A DNA stretch of 64,000 nt. It comes from JAITWN01 sp034002745. GTDB lineage: Bacteria; Pseudomonadota; Gammaproteobacteria; SZUA-140. The notes below the pieces were generated by a model that was not told where the DNA came from, did no database searches, and was given only the letters and a program-made list of their open reading frames with translations. The DNA is taken from positions 69,611 through 133,610 of the forward strand of contig JAVEZY010000004.1 of NCBI GenBank assembly GCA_034002745.1, in the 5' to 3' direction. Within the stretch, counting starts at the first letter, position 1. The number at the start of each line of letters is the position of its first letter. Shown one piece after another: positions 42,384-50,725 of the stretch. The translations under genes were made by a program, and so were the position numbers.

Positions 42384-43861
42384 GCGTCACCCGCGCCGAC
42401 GCGCCGGACCATCACCAGGCTGTCGTAGTTACCGTCCGCTGCGATCTGGTAGCCGCGGATGTCGGAGCGCGCAACGAATACATGATCCTCGTACCACAGG
42501 GGGACATAGGGCAAGGCTTCGAGCAGGCGGCGCTGCAGCGAATGCAGCGGCTCGATCTGCGCCGGCGTCGAGATCGCCGCTTCCGCGCGCTCGATCAGCC
42601 GATCGGCGACGGTGTCGACGAAGAACCCGCGGTTGGCGCCGAGCGGAGGCAGCGCCGTGCTGTGGAAGGCATAACGGTATATCTCCGGCAGCTTCACGCC
42701 GACCCAGCTCAGGCTGTACATCTGGAAGTTGCCGGCCTTGATGTCGCCGTAGAATGTGCCCCAGTCGTAGCTGCGCAGATCGACATCGATGCCGATCTCC
42801 GCGAGCTGACGCTGGATCGCGGTCGCCAGACGCAGCCGCACCGGGTCGGTCGAGGTCTTGTAGACGATGCGCGCACCCTGTGCGCCGATCGACGCCAGCA
42901 GCCTTCGCGCCTCATCCGGATCGTAGGGCACGCCACTGTCGCCCAACCCCGCCCAATGCTCGGGCGGAAGTATGCCGCCCGCCGGCCGCGCGGTATCGCC
43001 CAGCACGTAGCGGATGAGCGCTTCGCGGTCGATCGCGTGGGCGATGGCACGGCGAAGCTCGGGCTGGCCCGTCAGCGGATCGCGAAGGTTGAAACCGAGG
43101 TACGCGAAGTTGCTCCCCGAGCCGGCGCTGACACGCACCTCCTCGCGTTCGCGCAGCCAGGACACCAGTTCCGGCGGGAGATCATTCTGGATCATGTCGA
43201 TCTCGCCGCGCAGCACCTTGAGTACCCGCACCGTCGGATCCGACACCGCGAGGAAGGCGAAATCCACGCCGTCCGCGCGCCGGCGCAGCCGAAGCTCGCC
43301 ATCGGCTGGCCAGGCGACGAACTCGAACGGTCCACTGCCGACCGGCGAACGGTTGAACTGTTGTCCGGCCTGCAGCAACTGGCGCGGCATGATGCCGATG
43401 GTCAGGCGGCCGGGGAAGAGCGGATCGGGACGATGGAGCAGGAACTCCACCACATCGTCGCCAACGGCGCGGACCGCCGCCACGTTCTCCAGCGAGATTC
43501 GGTGCGCGGAACCGGTGCGCTCGTCGAGCACCGATTCGTAGCTCGCGACGACATCAGCCGCGGCAAGCTCGGCGCCGTTGCTGAATCGCGGGCGCGGCGA
43601 CTGCAGATTGAAGCGATAACGTGTGGGTTCGGGCGTTTCCCAGTCGGCGATGCCGGGTACCGGCATGGCGTGCTCGTCGAATTCCACCAGTCGCTGGTAA
43701 AGCAGGCGGATGATGCGCGCCGAAGCAGCATCGGTGGCGTGGCGCGGATCGAGCGTCACCGGCATCGCGGCCAGACCGAAGCGCAGATCCTCGCGCGGCA
43801 CATCCGCCGCGCAGCCGAGAAGCGCGGCGACCAGGCACAGCAACCCGAGCATCCGGGACAT
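42380..43861 (-). CDS. Peptide-type ABC substrate-binding lipoprotein (SBP family 5)
   Basis: A 493-residue periplasmic binding protein. The signal peptide with lipobox (LVAALLGCAAD) gives a lipoprotein anchored in the inner membrane. SBP5 features include LRFGLAAMPVTLDPRHATDA, YRFNLQSPRPRFSNGAELAA, VGSGPFEFVAW and ELRRAIAHAIDREALI. The start at 43861 is chosen as MSRMLGLLCLVAAL; an ATG at 43903 would overlap the CYTH gene. Peptides, sugars or muropeptides are possible ligands; nagZ in the same operon favours the last. Confidence 0.9.
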   Translation of the reverse strand: MSRMLGLLCLVAALLGCAADVPREDLRFGLAAMPVTLDPRHATDAASARIIRLLYQRLVEFDEHAMPVPGIADWETPEPTRYRFNLQSPRPRFSNGAELAAADVVASYESVLDERTGSAHRISLENVAAVRAVGDDVVEFLLHRPDPLFPGRLTIGIMPRQLLQAGQQFNRSPVGSGPFEFVAWPADGELRLRRRADGVDFAFLAVSDPTVRVLKVLRGEIDMIQNDLPPELVSWLREREEVRVSAGSGSNFAYLGFNLRDPLTGQPELRRAIAHAIDREALIRYVLGDTARPAGGILPPEHWAGLGDSGVPYDPDEARRLLASIGAQGARIVYKTSTDPVRLRLATAIQRQLAEIGIDVDLRSYDWGTFYGDIKAGNFQMYSLSWVGVKLPEIYRYAFHSTALPPLGANRGFFVDTVADRLIERAEAAISTPAQIEPLHSLQRRLLEALPYVPLWYEDHVFVARSDIRGYQIAADGNYDSLVMVRRVGAGDA

Positions 43862-43896
43862 CGGCCGGCCGGCGCCGCGCCGCTTACCCCGTGCTG

Positions 43897-44364
43897 TCAC
43901 CATGTGGTATAGGGATTCCGCGCCAGCCAGACATTGTAGTAGCGGCTGTCGTGAGAGACCTCCTCACCCAGCCACGGCGGGCGAACGAACTCCTCGTCGG
44001 CGCTGTCCAGTTCGATCTCGGCCACCACGAGACCTTCGTTCTCGCCTTCGAACACGTCGACCTCCCAGGTCTTGCCTTCATGGGGCACGAACCAGCGCCT
44101 CTTCTCCACCAGCCGCCCCTCGCACAGACGCGCCAGCATTTCCTCGCCGTCCGCGAGCGGAACGGCATACTCGTACTCCAGCCGCTCGATATCCAGCGTT
44201 GCGCTCTTGATGTTGAGCCAGGCATGATCGCCGTCGACGCGGATGCGGACCGAGGAGCGCGCGCCGTTGGCCAGGTAGCCCTGCAGGTAGCGGGCGGATC
44301 CGGTCGCGCCATGTCGCCAGCTATCGCTGGCAACCAGAAACTTGCGTTCTATTTCCTTTGCCAC
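43897..44364 (-). CDS. CYTH domain protein (triphosphatase/adenylate-cyclase fold)
   Basis: A 155-residue small CYTH protein. The signature EIERKFLV lies at the N-terminus, followed by basic strands (RSSVRIRVDGDHAWLNIKSA), EYEYAVPLADGEEML, and acidic strands VVAEIELDSADEEFV. Such proteins typically hydrolyse inorganic triphosphate or related substrates in a tunnel of charged residues. GTG at 44364 is preferred since it starts at the conserved VAKEIERK; an upstream ATG would add 22 residues lying inside the exonuclease gene. Confidence 0.88.
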   Translation of the reverse strand: MAKEIERKFLVASDSWRHGATGSARYLQGYLANGARSSVRIRVDGDHAWLNIKSATLDIERLEYEYAVPLADGEEMLARLCEGRLVEKRRWFVPHEGKTWEVDVFEGENEGLVVAEIELDSADEEFVRPPWLGEEVSHDSRYYNVWLARNPYTTW

Positions 44365-45134
44365 GCCTCGAGGAACTCCTGGAAGTGCGGCTGGTCTGCC
44401 TGGGCGAGATGCTCGCGCAACATCTGGCATTCGGCTTCATAGCGTTCGGGTTGAATGCGTCCGCGCAGCAATTCGAAGCGCAGATAGACCAGATAGGTGT
44501 TCAGCACGTCGGTTTCGCAGTAGTTGCGAATGCCGACGATATCTCCGGCCAGATACTGATCCCATACCCGCGCCCCGCTCATGCCGAGCTTGCCCGGCAG
44601 GCCCAGCATGACGGCGATCTCGTCGAGCGGTGCGCAGGCGCGCGCCTGGTATCCGGCCAGCACATCCATGACATCGATGTGACGCCAGTGGAAGCGGCTG
44701 AGATAGTTGTTCCAGCGGAACGACTGATCGTCGTCGCCGGTATCCCAGTAGCGCGGCGCCGAAATGCCGTGCAGCAAGGCACGATAATGCAGTACCGGCA
44801 AATCGAATCCCGAACCGTTCCAGCTCACCAGGCCCGGCAGGTAGCGATCGATCCCGTCGAAGAAGCGCTTCACCAGCTCGGCTTCTCCGGCGTCGGGATC
44901 TCCCAGCGACCAGACGCGGATGCTGTCTCCTTTCCTGAGCACCGCGGAGATGGCAACGATCCGCTGCAGATGCAGACGAAGAAAGTCGCTGTCGCCGGTC
45001 TCCTGGCGGCGGCGTTGAAACATGACGCTGGCGACATCGGCATCGCTCAGCCCTTGCAGATCGTAGAGCCGCCTTCCCGTCTCGACGTCGGGCACGGTCT
45101 CGATATCGAACACAAGAACGTTGAGGCGCGTCAT
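44349..45134 (-). CDS. PolB-like 3'-5' exonuclease
   Basis: A 261-residue DnaQ-fold nuclease of the DNA_pol_B_exo2 family. Exo I motif is LVFDIETVPD, the Exo II region is VSWNGSGFDLPVLHYRALLH, and the last acidic motif is NYCETDVLNTYLVYLRF. It probably degrades single-stranded DNA or RNA in the cytoplasm. It overlaps cysM by 4 bp and the CYTH gene by 16 bp, which suggests coupled expression in this operon. Confidence 0.92.
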   Translation of the reverse strand: MTRLNVLVFDIETVPDVETGRRLYDLQGLSDADVASVMFQRRRQETGDSDFLRLHLQRIVAISAVLRKGDSIRVWSLGDPDAGEAELVKRFFDGIDRYLPGLVSWNGSGFDLPVLHYRALLHGISAPRYWDTGDDDQSFRWNNYLSRFHWRHIDVMDVLAGYQARACAPLDEIAVMLGLPGKLGMSGARVWDQYLAGDIVGIRNYCETDVLNTYLVYLRFELLRGRIQPERYEAECQMLREHLAQADQPHFQEFLEAWQRK

Positions 45135-46030
45135 CGGGCGGGGAAAACGCTGGTGGACAGGTAGCGGTCGCCACGATCGGGAGCAATGGTGACGATCACC
45201 GCGTGCTCGACCTCGGCCGCCACCCGCAGCGCGGCGGTGACGGCGCCGCCCGCGGAAATGCCGGCGAACACACCTTCCCGCGCAGCCAGTTCGCGCGTGG
45301 TGCGTTCGGCATCCTCTTGGGTGACGTCGATGATGCGATCGACGCGCGCGGGATCGTAGATGTGGGGAAGGTACTCACTGGGCCAGCGACGGATGCCGGG
45401 AATCGAGGAGCCATCGGCCGGCTGGACGCCGATGATGCGCACCGCCGGATTCTGCTCCTTGAGATAACGCGACACGCCCATGATCGTGCCTGTCGTCCCC
45501 ATGGAACTTACGAAATGCGTCACCCGTCCGCCGGTGTCACGCCAGATCTCCGGACCGGTGGTTTCGTAATGCGCGAGCGGATTGTCCTGGTTCGAGAACT
45601 GGTCGAGCATGACGCCCTCCCCGGCCGCGACCATCTCGCGCGCCCGGTCGATCGCCGCCTCCATGCCGCCATCCTGCGGAGTCAGCACGATCCGCGCGCC
45701 GAAGGCGCGCATGAGCGCCCGGCGCTCGATGCTCATGTGCTCGGGCATCACCAGGCACATGCGATAACCGCGGATCGCCGCCGCCATGGCCAGCGCGATG
45801 CCGGTGTTGCCACTGGTCGCCTCGATGAGCGTGTCGCCGGCCTTGATCTCGCCCCGCTCCGCCGCGCCGCGAATCATGCGCATGGCCGGACGATCCTTCA
45901 CGGAACCGGCCGGATTGTTCCCCTCGAGCTTCACCAGCACGACACTGCCGGTTTCGGGTATCAGGCGCTGCAACCGGATAAGCGGGGTATTACCGACGAA
46001 GGATTCAATGGTCGGGTAAGTGATGGACAC
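45131..46030 (-). CDS. cysM: Cysteine synthase B
   Basis: A 299-residue PLP enzyme making cysteine from O-acetylserine (or S-sulfocysteine with thiosulfate). The PLP lysine is in NPAGSVKDRPAMRMI, the substrate loop in EATSGNTGIALAMAAA and the phosphate-binding loop in GTTGTIMGVSRYL. It begins MSITYPTIESFVGNTPLIRL as CysM does. It is the first gene of the operon running to nagZ; about 230 bp of non-coding DNA separate it from the divergent PilZ gene. Confidence 0.95.
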   Translation of the reverse strand: MSITYPTIESFVGNTPLIRLQRLIPETGSVVLVKLEGNNPAGSVKDRPAMRMIRGAAERGEIKAGDTLIEATSGNTGIALAMAAAIRGYRMCLVMPEHMSIERRALMRAFGARIVLTPQDGGMEAAIDRAREMVAAGEGVMLDQFSNQDNPLAHYETTGPEIWRDTGGRVTHFVSSMGTTGTIMGVSRYLKEQNPAVRIIGVQPADGSSIPGIRRWPSEYLPHIYDPARVDRIIDVTQEDAERTTRELAAREGVFAGISAGGAVTAALRVAAEVEHAVIVTIAPDRGDRYLSTSVFPAR

Positions 46031-46264
46031 GAAAGCCCCTGACGAGAGCGAAGTAGCGAAAGGCCATTCTAGCGCCGCATCTCGCGCAGGGGCAAGGCGA
46101 GCGAACGGCGGCTAAAGCGCGCCCTGCGGCGGGACGATACAGAGATGCCGGAACGGGGACGTCGGACAGGGGACAGACGTTCTGAGCAATGTCACGCGAC
46201 GCATTCACCGGCCCGATAGAACGTCGCATGGCCTCATTGAAAACAGCCCCCGGAAACAAGAGCG

Positions 46265-46639
46265 ATGAGCATCGACAAGCGATTCAATGCCCGCGGAATG
46301 GTGCGGTGCGGCAAGGAGGCGCGCTTCTCCGTCAAGTCCGAAGACGGGGTCTACACCATCACGCGCCTGTGCGATGTATCCCTGAGCGGAGCCGGTGTGG
46401 AAACCCGCTATCCGCTGCGCCAGGGTGAACGCATCCGGCTGAAGTACCGCAGCGATGAACTGACCGTCGCCGTGAACGGGACCGTCGCCTGGTGCACCGC
46501 CACGCCGGGAGACATCTTTAACATCGGCGTCTCGTTCTGTCCCGAAGAACGACAGCGCAACGCCGTCTTCTTCCTCGCCCTGCGCCGGTATCTGAGCGAG
46601 CTCGGCGGGGATGCGATGCAGGAGAAGAGCGAAAAGTGA
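46265..46639 (+). CDS. PilZ domain protein
   Basis: A 124-residue single PilZ domain. The RxxxR c-di-GMP motif is in DKRFNARGMVRC and the second motif, DVSLSGAGVE, is intact, so nucleotide binding is expected. The remaining strands (VAVNGTVAWCTATPGDIFN) complete the barrel. It may act downstream of the GGDEF/EAL protein encoded at 2203. It converges on pnp, with a shared terminator at 46744. Confidence 0.9.
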   Translation: MSIDKRFNARGMVRCGKEARFSVKSEDGVYTITRLCDVSLSGAGVETRYPLRQGERIRLKYRSDELTVAVNGTVAWCTATPGDIFNIGVSFCPEERQRNAVFFLALRRYLSELGGDAMQEKSEK

Positions 46640-46735
46640 AAAGGTGACGGAAAGAGGAAGTCGAACGCGCGAACCATCAAGGCGACGTCTGCGCCTCTTG
46701 CTTCCTCTCTCCTACTCTGTCCACTTTCCACCGAC

Positions 46736-46764
46736 AAAAAAAAGGGGACCGAAGTCCCCTTTTT
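46736..46764. terminator. Bidirectional terminator between PilZ gene and pnp
   Basis: GGGGAC (46744-46749), loop CGAA, GTCCCC (46754-46759). On the minus strand eight T residues follow (A run at 46736-46743), giving a strong pnp terminator; on the plus strand five T residues follow. Confidence 0.9.
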
Positions 46765-46781
46765 CTTCACTCCGGAAAAGC

Positions 46782-48881
46782 TCAGACGCCTTCGTCTTCG
46801 ATTTCCTTCATGCTGAGGCGGATGCGCCCCTGCTTGTCGATCTCGAGAACCTTCACGCGCACGATCTTGCCCTCGGAAAGCTTGTCGCTGACGCTGTCGA
46901 CGCGCTCATGGGAGATTTGCGAGATGTGCACCAGTCCGTCCTTGCCGGGCAGAATGGTCACGAAGGCGCCGAAGTCCATCAGCTTGGACACGCGCCCCTC
47001 GTAGATCGCGCCCACCTCGACATCCGCCGTCAGCTGACGGATGCGACGGATCACCTCCTCGCCCGCGGTCTGGTCGACCGAAGCGATCTTGACGGTGCCG
47101 TCATCGGTGATGTCGATGCTGGTGCCGGTTTCCTCGGTGAGCGCACGGATCGTGGCGCCACCCTTGCCGATCACGTCACGGATGCGATCGGGGTTGATCT
47201 TCATGGTGATGATGCGCGGCGCGTGACGCGAAATGTCGCTGCGCGGCTCGGCGATGATGGCATTCATGCGCTCGAGGATGTGCAGACGTCCGTCGCGCGC
47301 CTGCTCCAGGGCCTGCGCCATGATCTCGCGGGTGATGCCGTCGATCTTGATGTCCATCTGCAGCGCGGTGACACCCGAGGAAGTGCCCGCAACCTTGAAA
47401 TCCATGTCGCCGAGATGATCCTCGTCGCCGAGGATGTCCGTCAGCACGGCGCTGCGATCACCTTCCTTGATCAGGCCCATGGCGATGCCGGCAACCGGCG
47501 AACGCACGGGGACGCCGGCATCCATCAGCGCCAGGCTGGTGCCGCATACCGAGGCCATCGAGCTCGAGCCGTTCGATTCGGTGATTTCCGAGACGACGCG
47601 GATGACGTAGGGGAAGTCTTCCATGTCCGGCAGCACGGCAGCGACGCCGCGACGAGCCAGATTGCCGTGACCGATCTCGCGGCGCTTGGGCGAACCGATG
47701 AAACCGGTTTCACCGACGCTGTACGGCGGGAAGTTGTAGTGCAGCATGAACGGCTCGCGGCGCTCGCCTTCGATCGCATCGATGATCTGCGCATCGCGGC
47801 CGGTGCCGAGGGTAGCGACCACCATGGCCTGGGTCTCGCCGCGGGTAAACAGCGCCGAACCGTGCGCGCGCGGCAGCACGCCGACACGAATGGTGATCGG
47901 ACGTACCGTGCGCGTATCGCGGCCGTCGATGCGCGGCTGGCCAGCCAGGATCGCTTCGCGGACTACCTTCTTCTCCAGACGCTCGATCTGGCCCTTGACC
48001 TCTTCGACCGTCCACGCCGGCTCGGCGCCTTCGGCGGTCAGCGCGGCGACGATGGCGGAACGGATCTCGGAGAGCCGACCCTGGCGCTGCTGCTTGTCGC
48101 GGATCTGGTAGGCCGCCGAAATCTGGCCGACGTTATCCTCGCTGCGGACGCGGGCGAGCAGCGCCTCGTCCACGCTCGCCTCGGGCAGTTCCCAGGCCGG
48201 CTTGCCGGCTTCGGCCACCAGCTCACGAATGGCTTGGATCGCGACCTGCTGCTGGGTGTGACCGAACAGCACGGCTTCGAGCATCACTGCCTCGGACAGT
48301 TCCGAAGCCTCGGACTCCACCATCAGCACGGCGTTCTCCGTGCCGGCCACGACCAGGTCGAGCTGCGAAGTCTCGAGCTCCGACAGCGTGGGGTTGAGCA
48401 CGAACTGCCCGTCCCGGTAGCCGACGCGGGCGGCGCCGATCGGACCCTTGAACGGCAGACCCGAGATCGCCAGCGCCGCGGAGGCACCGATCATCGCGGG
48501 AATGTCGGGGTCGATCTCGCGACCGTGCGAGATGACGGTGGCGATGACCTGAACTTCATTGGTGAACGACTTGGGGAACAGAGGACGCAGCGGTCGATCG
48601 ATCAGGCGGGAAGTCAGCGTTTCCTTCTCGGACGGCCGTCCTTCGCGCTTGAAGAAACCGCCGGGGATCTTGCCTGCCGCGTAGGTGCGTTCCTGATAGT
48701 TGACGGTGAGCGGGAAGAAATCACGCCCCGGAACAGCTTCCTTCTGCGCGACGGCGGTCACCAGCACCACCGTTTCGCCCATGCTCACCATGACGGCACC
48801 AGTCGCCTGGCGTGCAATCTCGCCGGTCTCGAGGGTTACCTGATGAGCGCCATATTGAAAGACTTTCTTCTTTACGGTCAC
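46782..48881 (-). CDS. pnp: Polynucleotide phosphorylase
   Basis: A 699-residue exoribonuclease and RNA degradosome component. The two RNase PH domains are visible, for example YQERTYAAGKIPGGFFKREG and LFTRGETQAMVVATLGTGRD. The KH domain with IRDVIGKGGATIRALTEETG and the S1 domain with GFVHI-like LVHISQISHERVDSVSDKLS finish the protein. It ends in a short tail. It follows rpsO, with a terminator hairpin between. Confidence 0.97.
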   Translation of the reverse strand: MTVKKKVFQYGAHQVTLETGEIARQATGAVMVSMGETVVLVTAVAQKEAVPGRDFFPLTVNYQERTYAAGKIPGGFFKREGRPSEKETLTSRLIDRPLRPLFPKSFTNEVQVIATVISHGREIDPDIPAMIGASAALAISGLPFKGPIGAARVGYRDGQFVLNPTLSELETSQLDLVVAGTENAVLMVESEASELSEAVMLEAVLFGHTQQQVAIQAIRELVAEAGKPAWELPEASVDEALLARVRSEDNVGQISAAYQIRDKQQRQGRLSEIRSAIVAALTAEGAEPAWTVEEVKGQIERLEKKVVREAILAGQPRIDGRDTRTVRPITIRVGVLPRAHGSALFTRGETQAMVVATLGTGRDAQIIDAIEGERREPFMLHYNFPPYSVGETGFIGSPKRREIGHGNLARRGVAAVLPDMEDFPYVIRVVSEITESNGSSSMASVCGTSLALMDAGVPVRSPVAGIAMGLIKEGDRSAVLTDILGDEDHLGDMDFKVAGTSSGVTALQMDIKIDGITREIMAQALEQARDGRLHILERMNAIIAEPRSDISRHAPRIITMKINPDRIRDVIGKGGATIRALTEETGTSIDITDDGTVKIASVDQTAGEEVIRRIRQLTADVEVGAIYEGRVSKLMDFGAFVTILPGKDGLVHISQISHERVDSVSDKLSEGKIVRVKVLEIDKQGRIRLSMKEIEDEGV

Positions 48882-48947
48882 TGGTTGGATTCCTGTAGGG
48901 TTAGAGCGTACGACTCATCGGCAGCCGCCGATCGCGCACCCGGAATG

Positions 48948-48975
48948 GAAAAGCGGGCCCGATGGACGGGCCCGC
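48948..48975 (-). terminator. rpsO-pnp intercistronic hairpin
   Basis: GCGGGCCC (48953-48960) pairs with GGGCCCGC (48968-48975). In the minus direction four T residues follow the stem. It can terminate most rpsO transcripts while some read through into pnp, as in E. coli. Confidence 0.8.
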
Positions 48976-49007
48976 CGCGAGACGTGATGAGGCGCCTCGG
49001 CGCCGGC

Positions 49008-49277
49008 TCACTTGCGCAAGCCGAGCCGCGCGATCAGTTCCTGGTAACGCGACACATCGCTCTTTCGCAGATAGTCGAGCAGCTTGCGCCGCGCGCTGAC
49101 CATTCTCAGGAGCCCCTGGCGGGAATGGTGGTCGTGCTTGTGCTCCTTGAAATGGCCGGAGAGCTGATCGATCCGGGCGGAAAGCAGGGCAACCTGCACT
49201 TCCGGCGATCCGGTGTCACCCGCGCCACGCTGATAATCCTTTACGACTTCTGCCTTGGTCTGCGCATCTAATCCCAT
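49008..49277 (-). CDS. rpsO: 30S ribosomal protein S15
   Basis: An 89-residue ribosomal protein. It reads MGLDAQTKAEVVKDYQRG and continues with TGSPEVQVALLSARIDQLSG and HHSRQGLLRMVSARRKLLDY, as in all S15 proteins. It binds 16S rRNA and orders the central domain. It lies between truB and pnp; a likely promoter is at 49318-49347. Confidence 0.98.
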   Translation of the reverse strand: MGLDAQTKAEVVKDYQRGAGDTGSPEVQVALLSARIDQLSGHFKEHKHDHHSRQGLLRMVSARRKLLDYLRKSDVSRYQELIARLGLRK

Positions 49278-49317
49278 GTCGTCCTGCCAATTGTCACAGT
49301 CTAATTTTCGAGCGCGT

Positions 49318-49347
49318 ATTTTATCTTGCAATCGCTACTCGGTACAA
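49318..49347 (-). promoter_or_regulatory. Likely rpsO promoter
   Basis: On the minus strand TTGTAC (49342-49347) and TAAAAT (49318-49323) lie 18 bp apart, about 40 bp ahead of the rpsO ATG. E. coli also has a separate promoter in this place. Confidence 0.55.
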
Positions 49348-49373
49348 GGAGGAAAAGCCCCACGCCGCCCGGC

Positions 49374-50294
49374 TCACTGGTTCACCAGGCGTTTTGGCGC
49401 CACCCGGCCATCATCCAGGATGTGGCCAACGCCGAGAAAGCGGTCTTCCCCGGTATAGATCCGGACCAGGCCCCGGGAGGGGGCATGGGGCACGAACACC
49501 GGCTGCCCCTGCACCAGAAAGTAGGCGACATCCTTGGACAAACGGACATCCGGCCACTGGGCCAGCGCACTTTCCATGGAAACCAGACAGGCGTCCAGCG
49601 CCGCCTCCCCGCCTTCTTCCGCCATCGCCTGCAGCGCCTCCATCGTGACCATGCGCGAAGCGTCGAACGCCCCCACGCCGGTGCGACGCAGCTCGCAGAT
49701 ATGCCCGCCACAGCCCAGCAGCTCGCCGAGCTCGTCCGCCAGAACACGGATATACGTCCCCTTGGAGCAATCGACTTCGATGGTCACGCGATCGTCGCTG
49801 AAATCGACCACTTCGAAGCGGTGGATCGTGACTTCGCGTGCCTTGCGCTCGACCTCTATGCCCTGATGAGCGAGCTTGTAGAGCGGCACGCCGTTCTGCT
49901 TGATCGCCGAGTGCATGGGCGGAATCTGCAGCAATTCGCCGCGAAAGGATGCGGCGGCCTGCTCCACCCGCGCGCGGTCGATGCCGGCAGTGTCGCCGCG
50001 CCGAATGACCTCGCCTTCGGAATCGCCGGTCGTGGTGCGCTCCCCCAGCCGCACGACGGCACGATAGCTCTTGTCGGCCTCCAGCAGAAAGCCCGACAGC
50101 TTGGTGGCCTCACCGAAGCAGATCGGCAGCAGGCCGGTGGCAAGCGGATCGAGGCTGCCGGTATGACCGGCCTTGCGGGCACGAAACAGGCGCTTCACCA
50201 CCTGCAGTGCGCCATTGGAGGTCATGCTGGAGGGTTTGTCCAGCAACAGAATGCCGGTGACCTCGCGGCCCCGGGAATGACGGTGTTTCATCAA
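49374..50294 (-). CDS. truB: tRNA pseudouridine 55 synthase
   Basis: A 306-residue enzyme that makes pseudouridine 55 in the T loop of tRNAs. The signature is KAGHTGSLDPLATGLLPICF with the catalytic Asp, followed by EADKSYRAVVRLGERTTTGD. The C-terminal PUA-like part is present. It overlaps rbfA by 4 bp; the first two codons are both ATG. Confidence 0.97.
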   Translation of the reverse strand: MMKHRHSRGREVTGILLLDKPSSMTSNGALQVVKRLFRARKAGHTGSLDPLATGLLPICFGEATKLSGFLLEADKSYRAVVRLGERTTTGDSEGEVIRRGDTAGIDRARVEQAAASFRGELLQIPPMHSAIKQNGVPLYKLAHQGIEVERKAREVTIHRFEVVDFSDDRVTIEVDCSKGTYIRVLADELGELLGCGGHICELRRTGVGAFDASRMVTMEALQAMAEEGGEAALDACLVSMESALAQWPDVRLSKDVAYFLVQGQPVFVPHAPSRGLVRIYTGEDRFLGVGHILDDGRVAPKRLVNQ

Positions 50295-50671
50295 GATTCC
50301 TTACCAGACTTCTTCTTGTCCTCGGCGACCGAACGTTCGATCAGGGCGGCGAGGCGATTGCCTTCGACCATGGCGTCGTCGTGGACGAACTGCAGATGCG
50401 GCATGATGCGCAGCTTCATTCTGCGAAACAGCGTCTGGCGCAGGAACGGGCCAGCGCCGTTGAGGATCCTCACCGACTCCGCCGCCTCGTCGCTCTCCTT
50501 GCCAAGCACGGTCACGTATACGCGCGCATGCGAAAGATCGCTCGACACCTTCACCGCCGAGACGGTGATCATGCCGAGGCGGGGATCCTTTACCTCCTGC
50601 GGGATCAGTACAGCCAGCTCGCGCTGAAGCTGTTCACCGATCCGCCGTGCGCGCGTGAACTCCTTGGGCAT
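50291..50671 (-). CDS. rbfA: Ribosome-binding factor A
   Basis: A 126-residue KH-like protein involved in 30S maturation. It starts MPKEFTRARRIGEQLQRELA and has DPRLGMITVSAVKVSSDLSH, LNGAGPFLRQTLFRRMKLRI and, near the end, IERSVAEDKKKSGKES. It lies between infB and truB as usual. Confidence 0.96.
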   Translation of the reverse strand: MPKEFTRARRIGEQLQRELAVLIPQEVKDPRLGMITVSAVKVSSDLSHARVYVTVLGKESDEAAESVRILNGAGPFLRQTLFRRMKLRIMPHLQFVHDDAMVEGNRLAALIERSVAEDKKKSGKES

Positions 50672-50725
50672 ATGCCGCTCCCTCTCTGCCGTCGCTGCCC
50701 GCTACCCGCGCCTGCGCGCGGATGA

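Noticed and set aside
46611..49271. 886-residue plus-strand frame opposite pnp and rpsO
   Set aside because: Antisense shadow of conserved genes; His/Asp/Arg-rich composition is typical of reverse-strand reading in GC-rich DNA.
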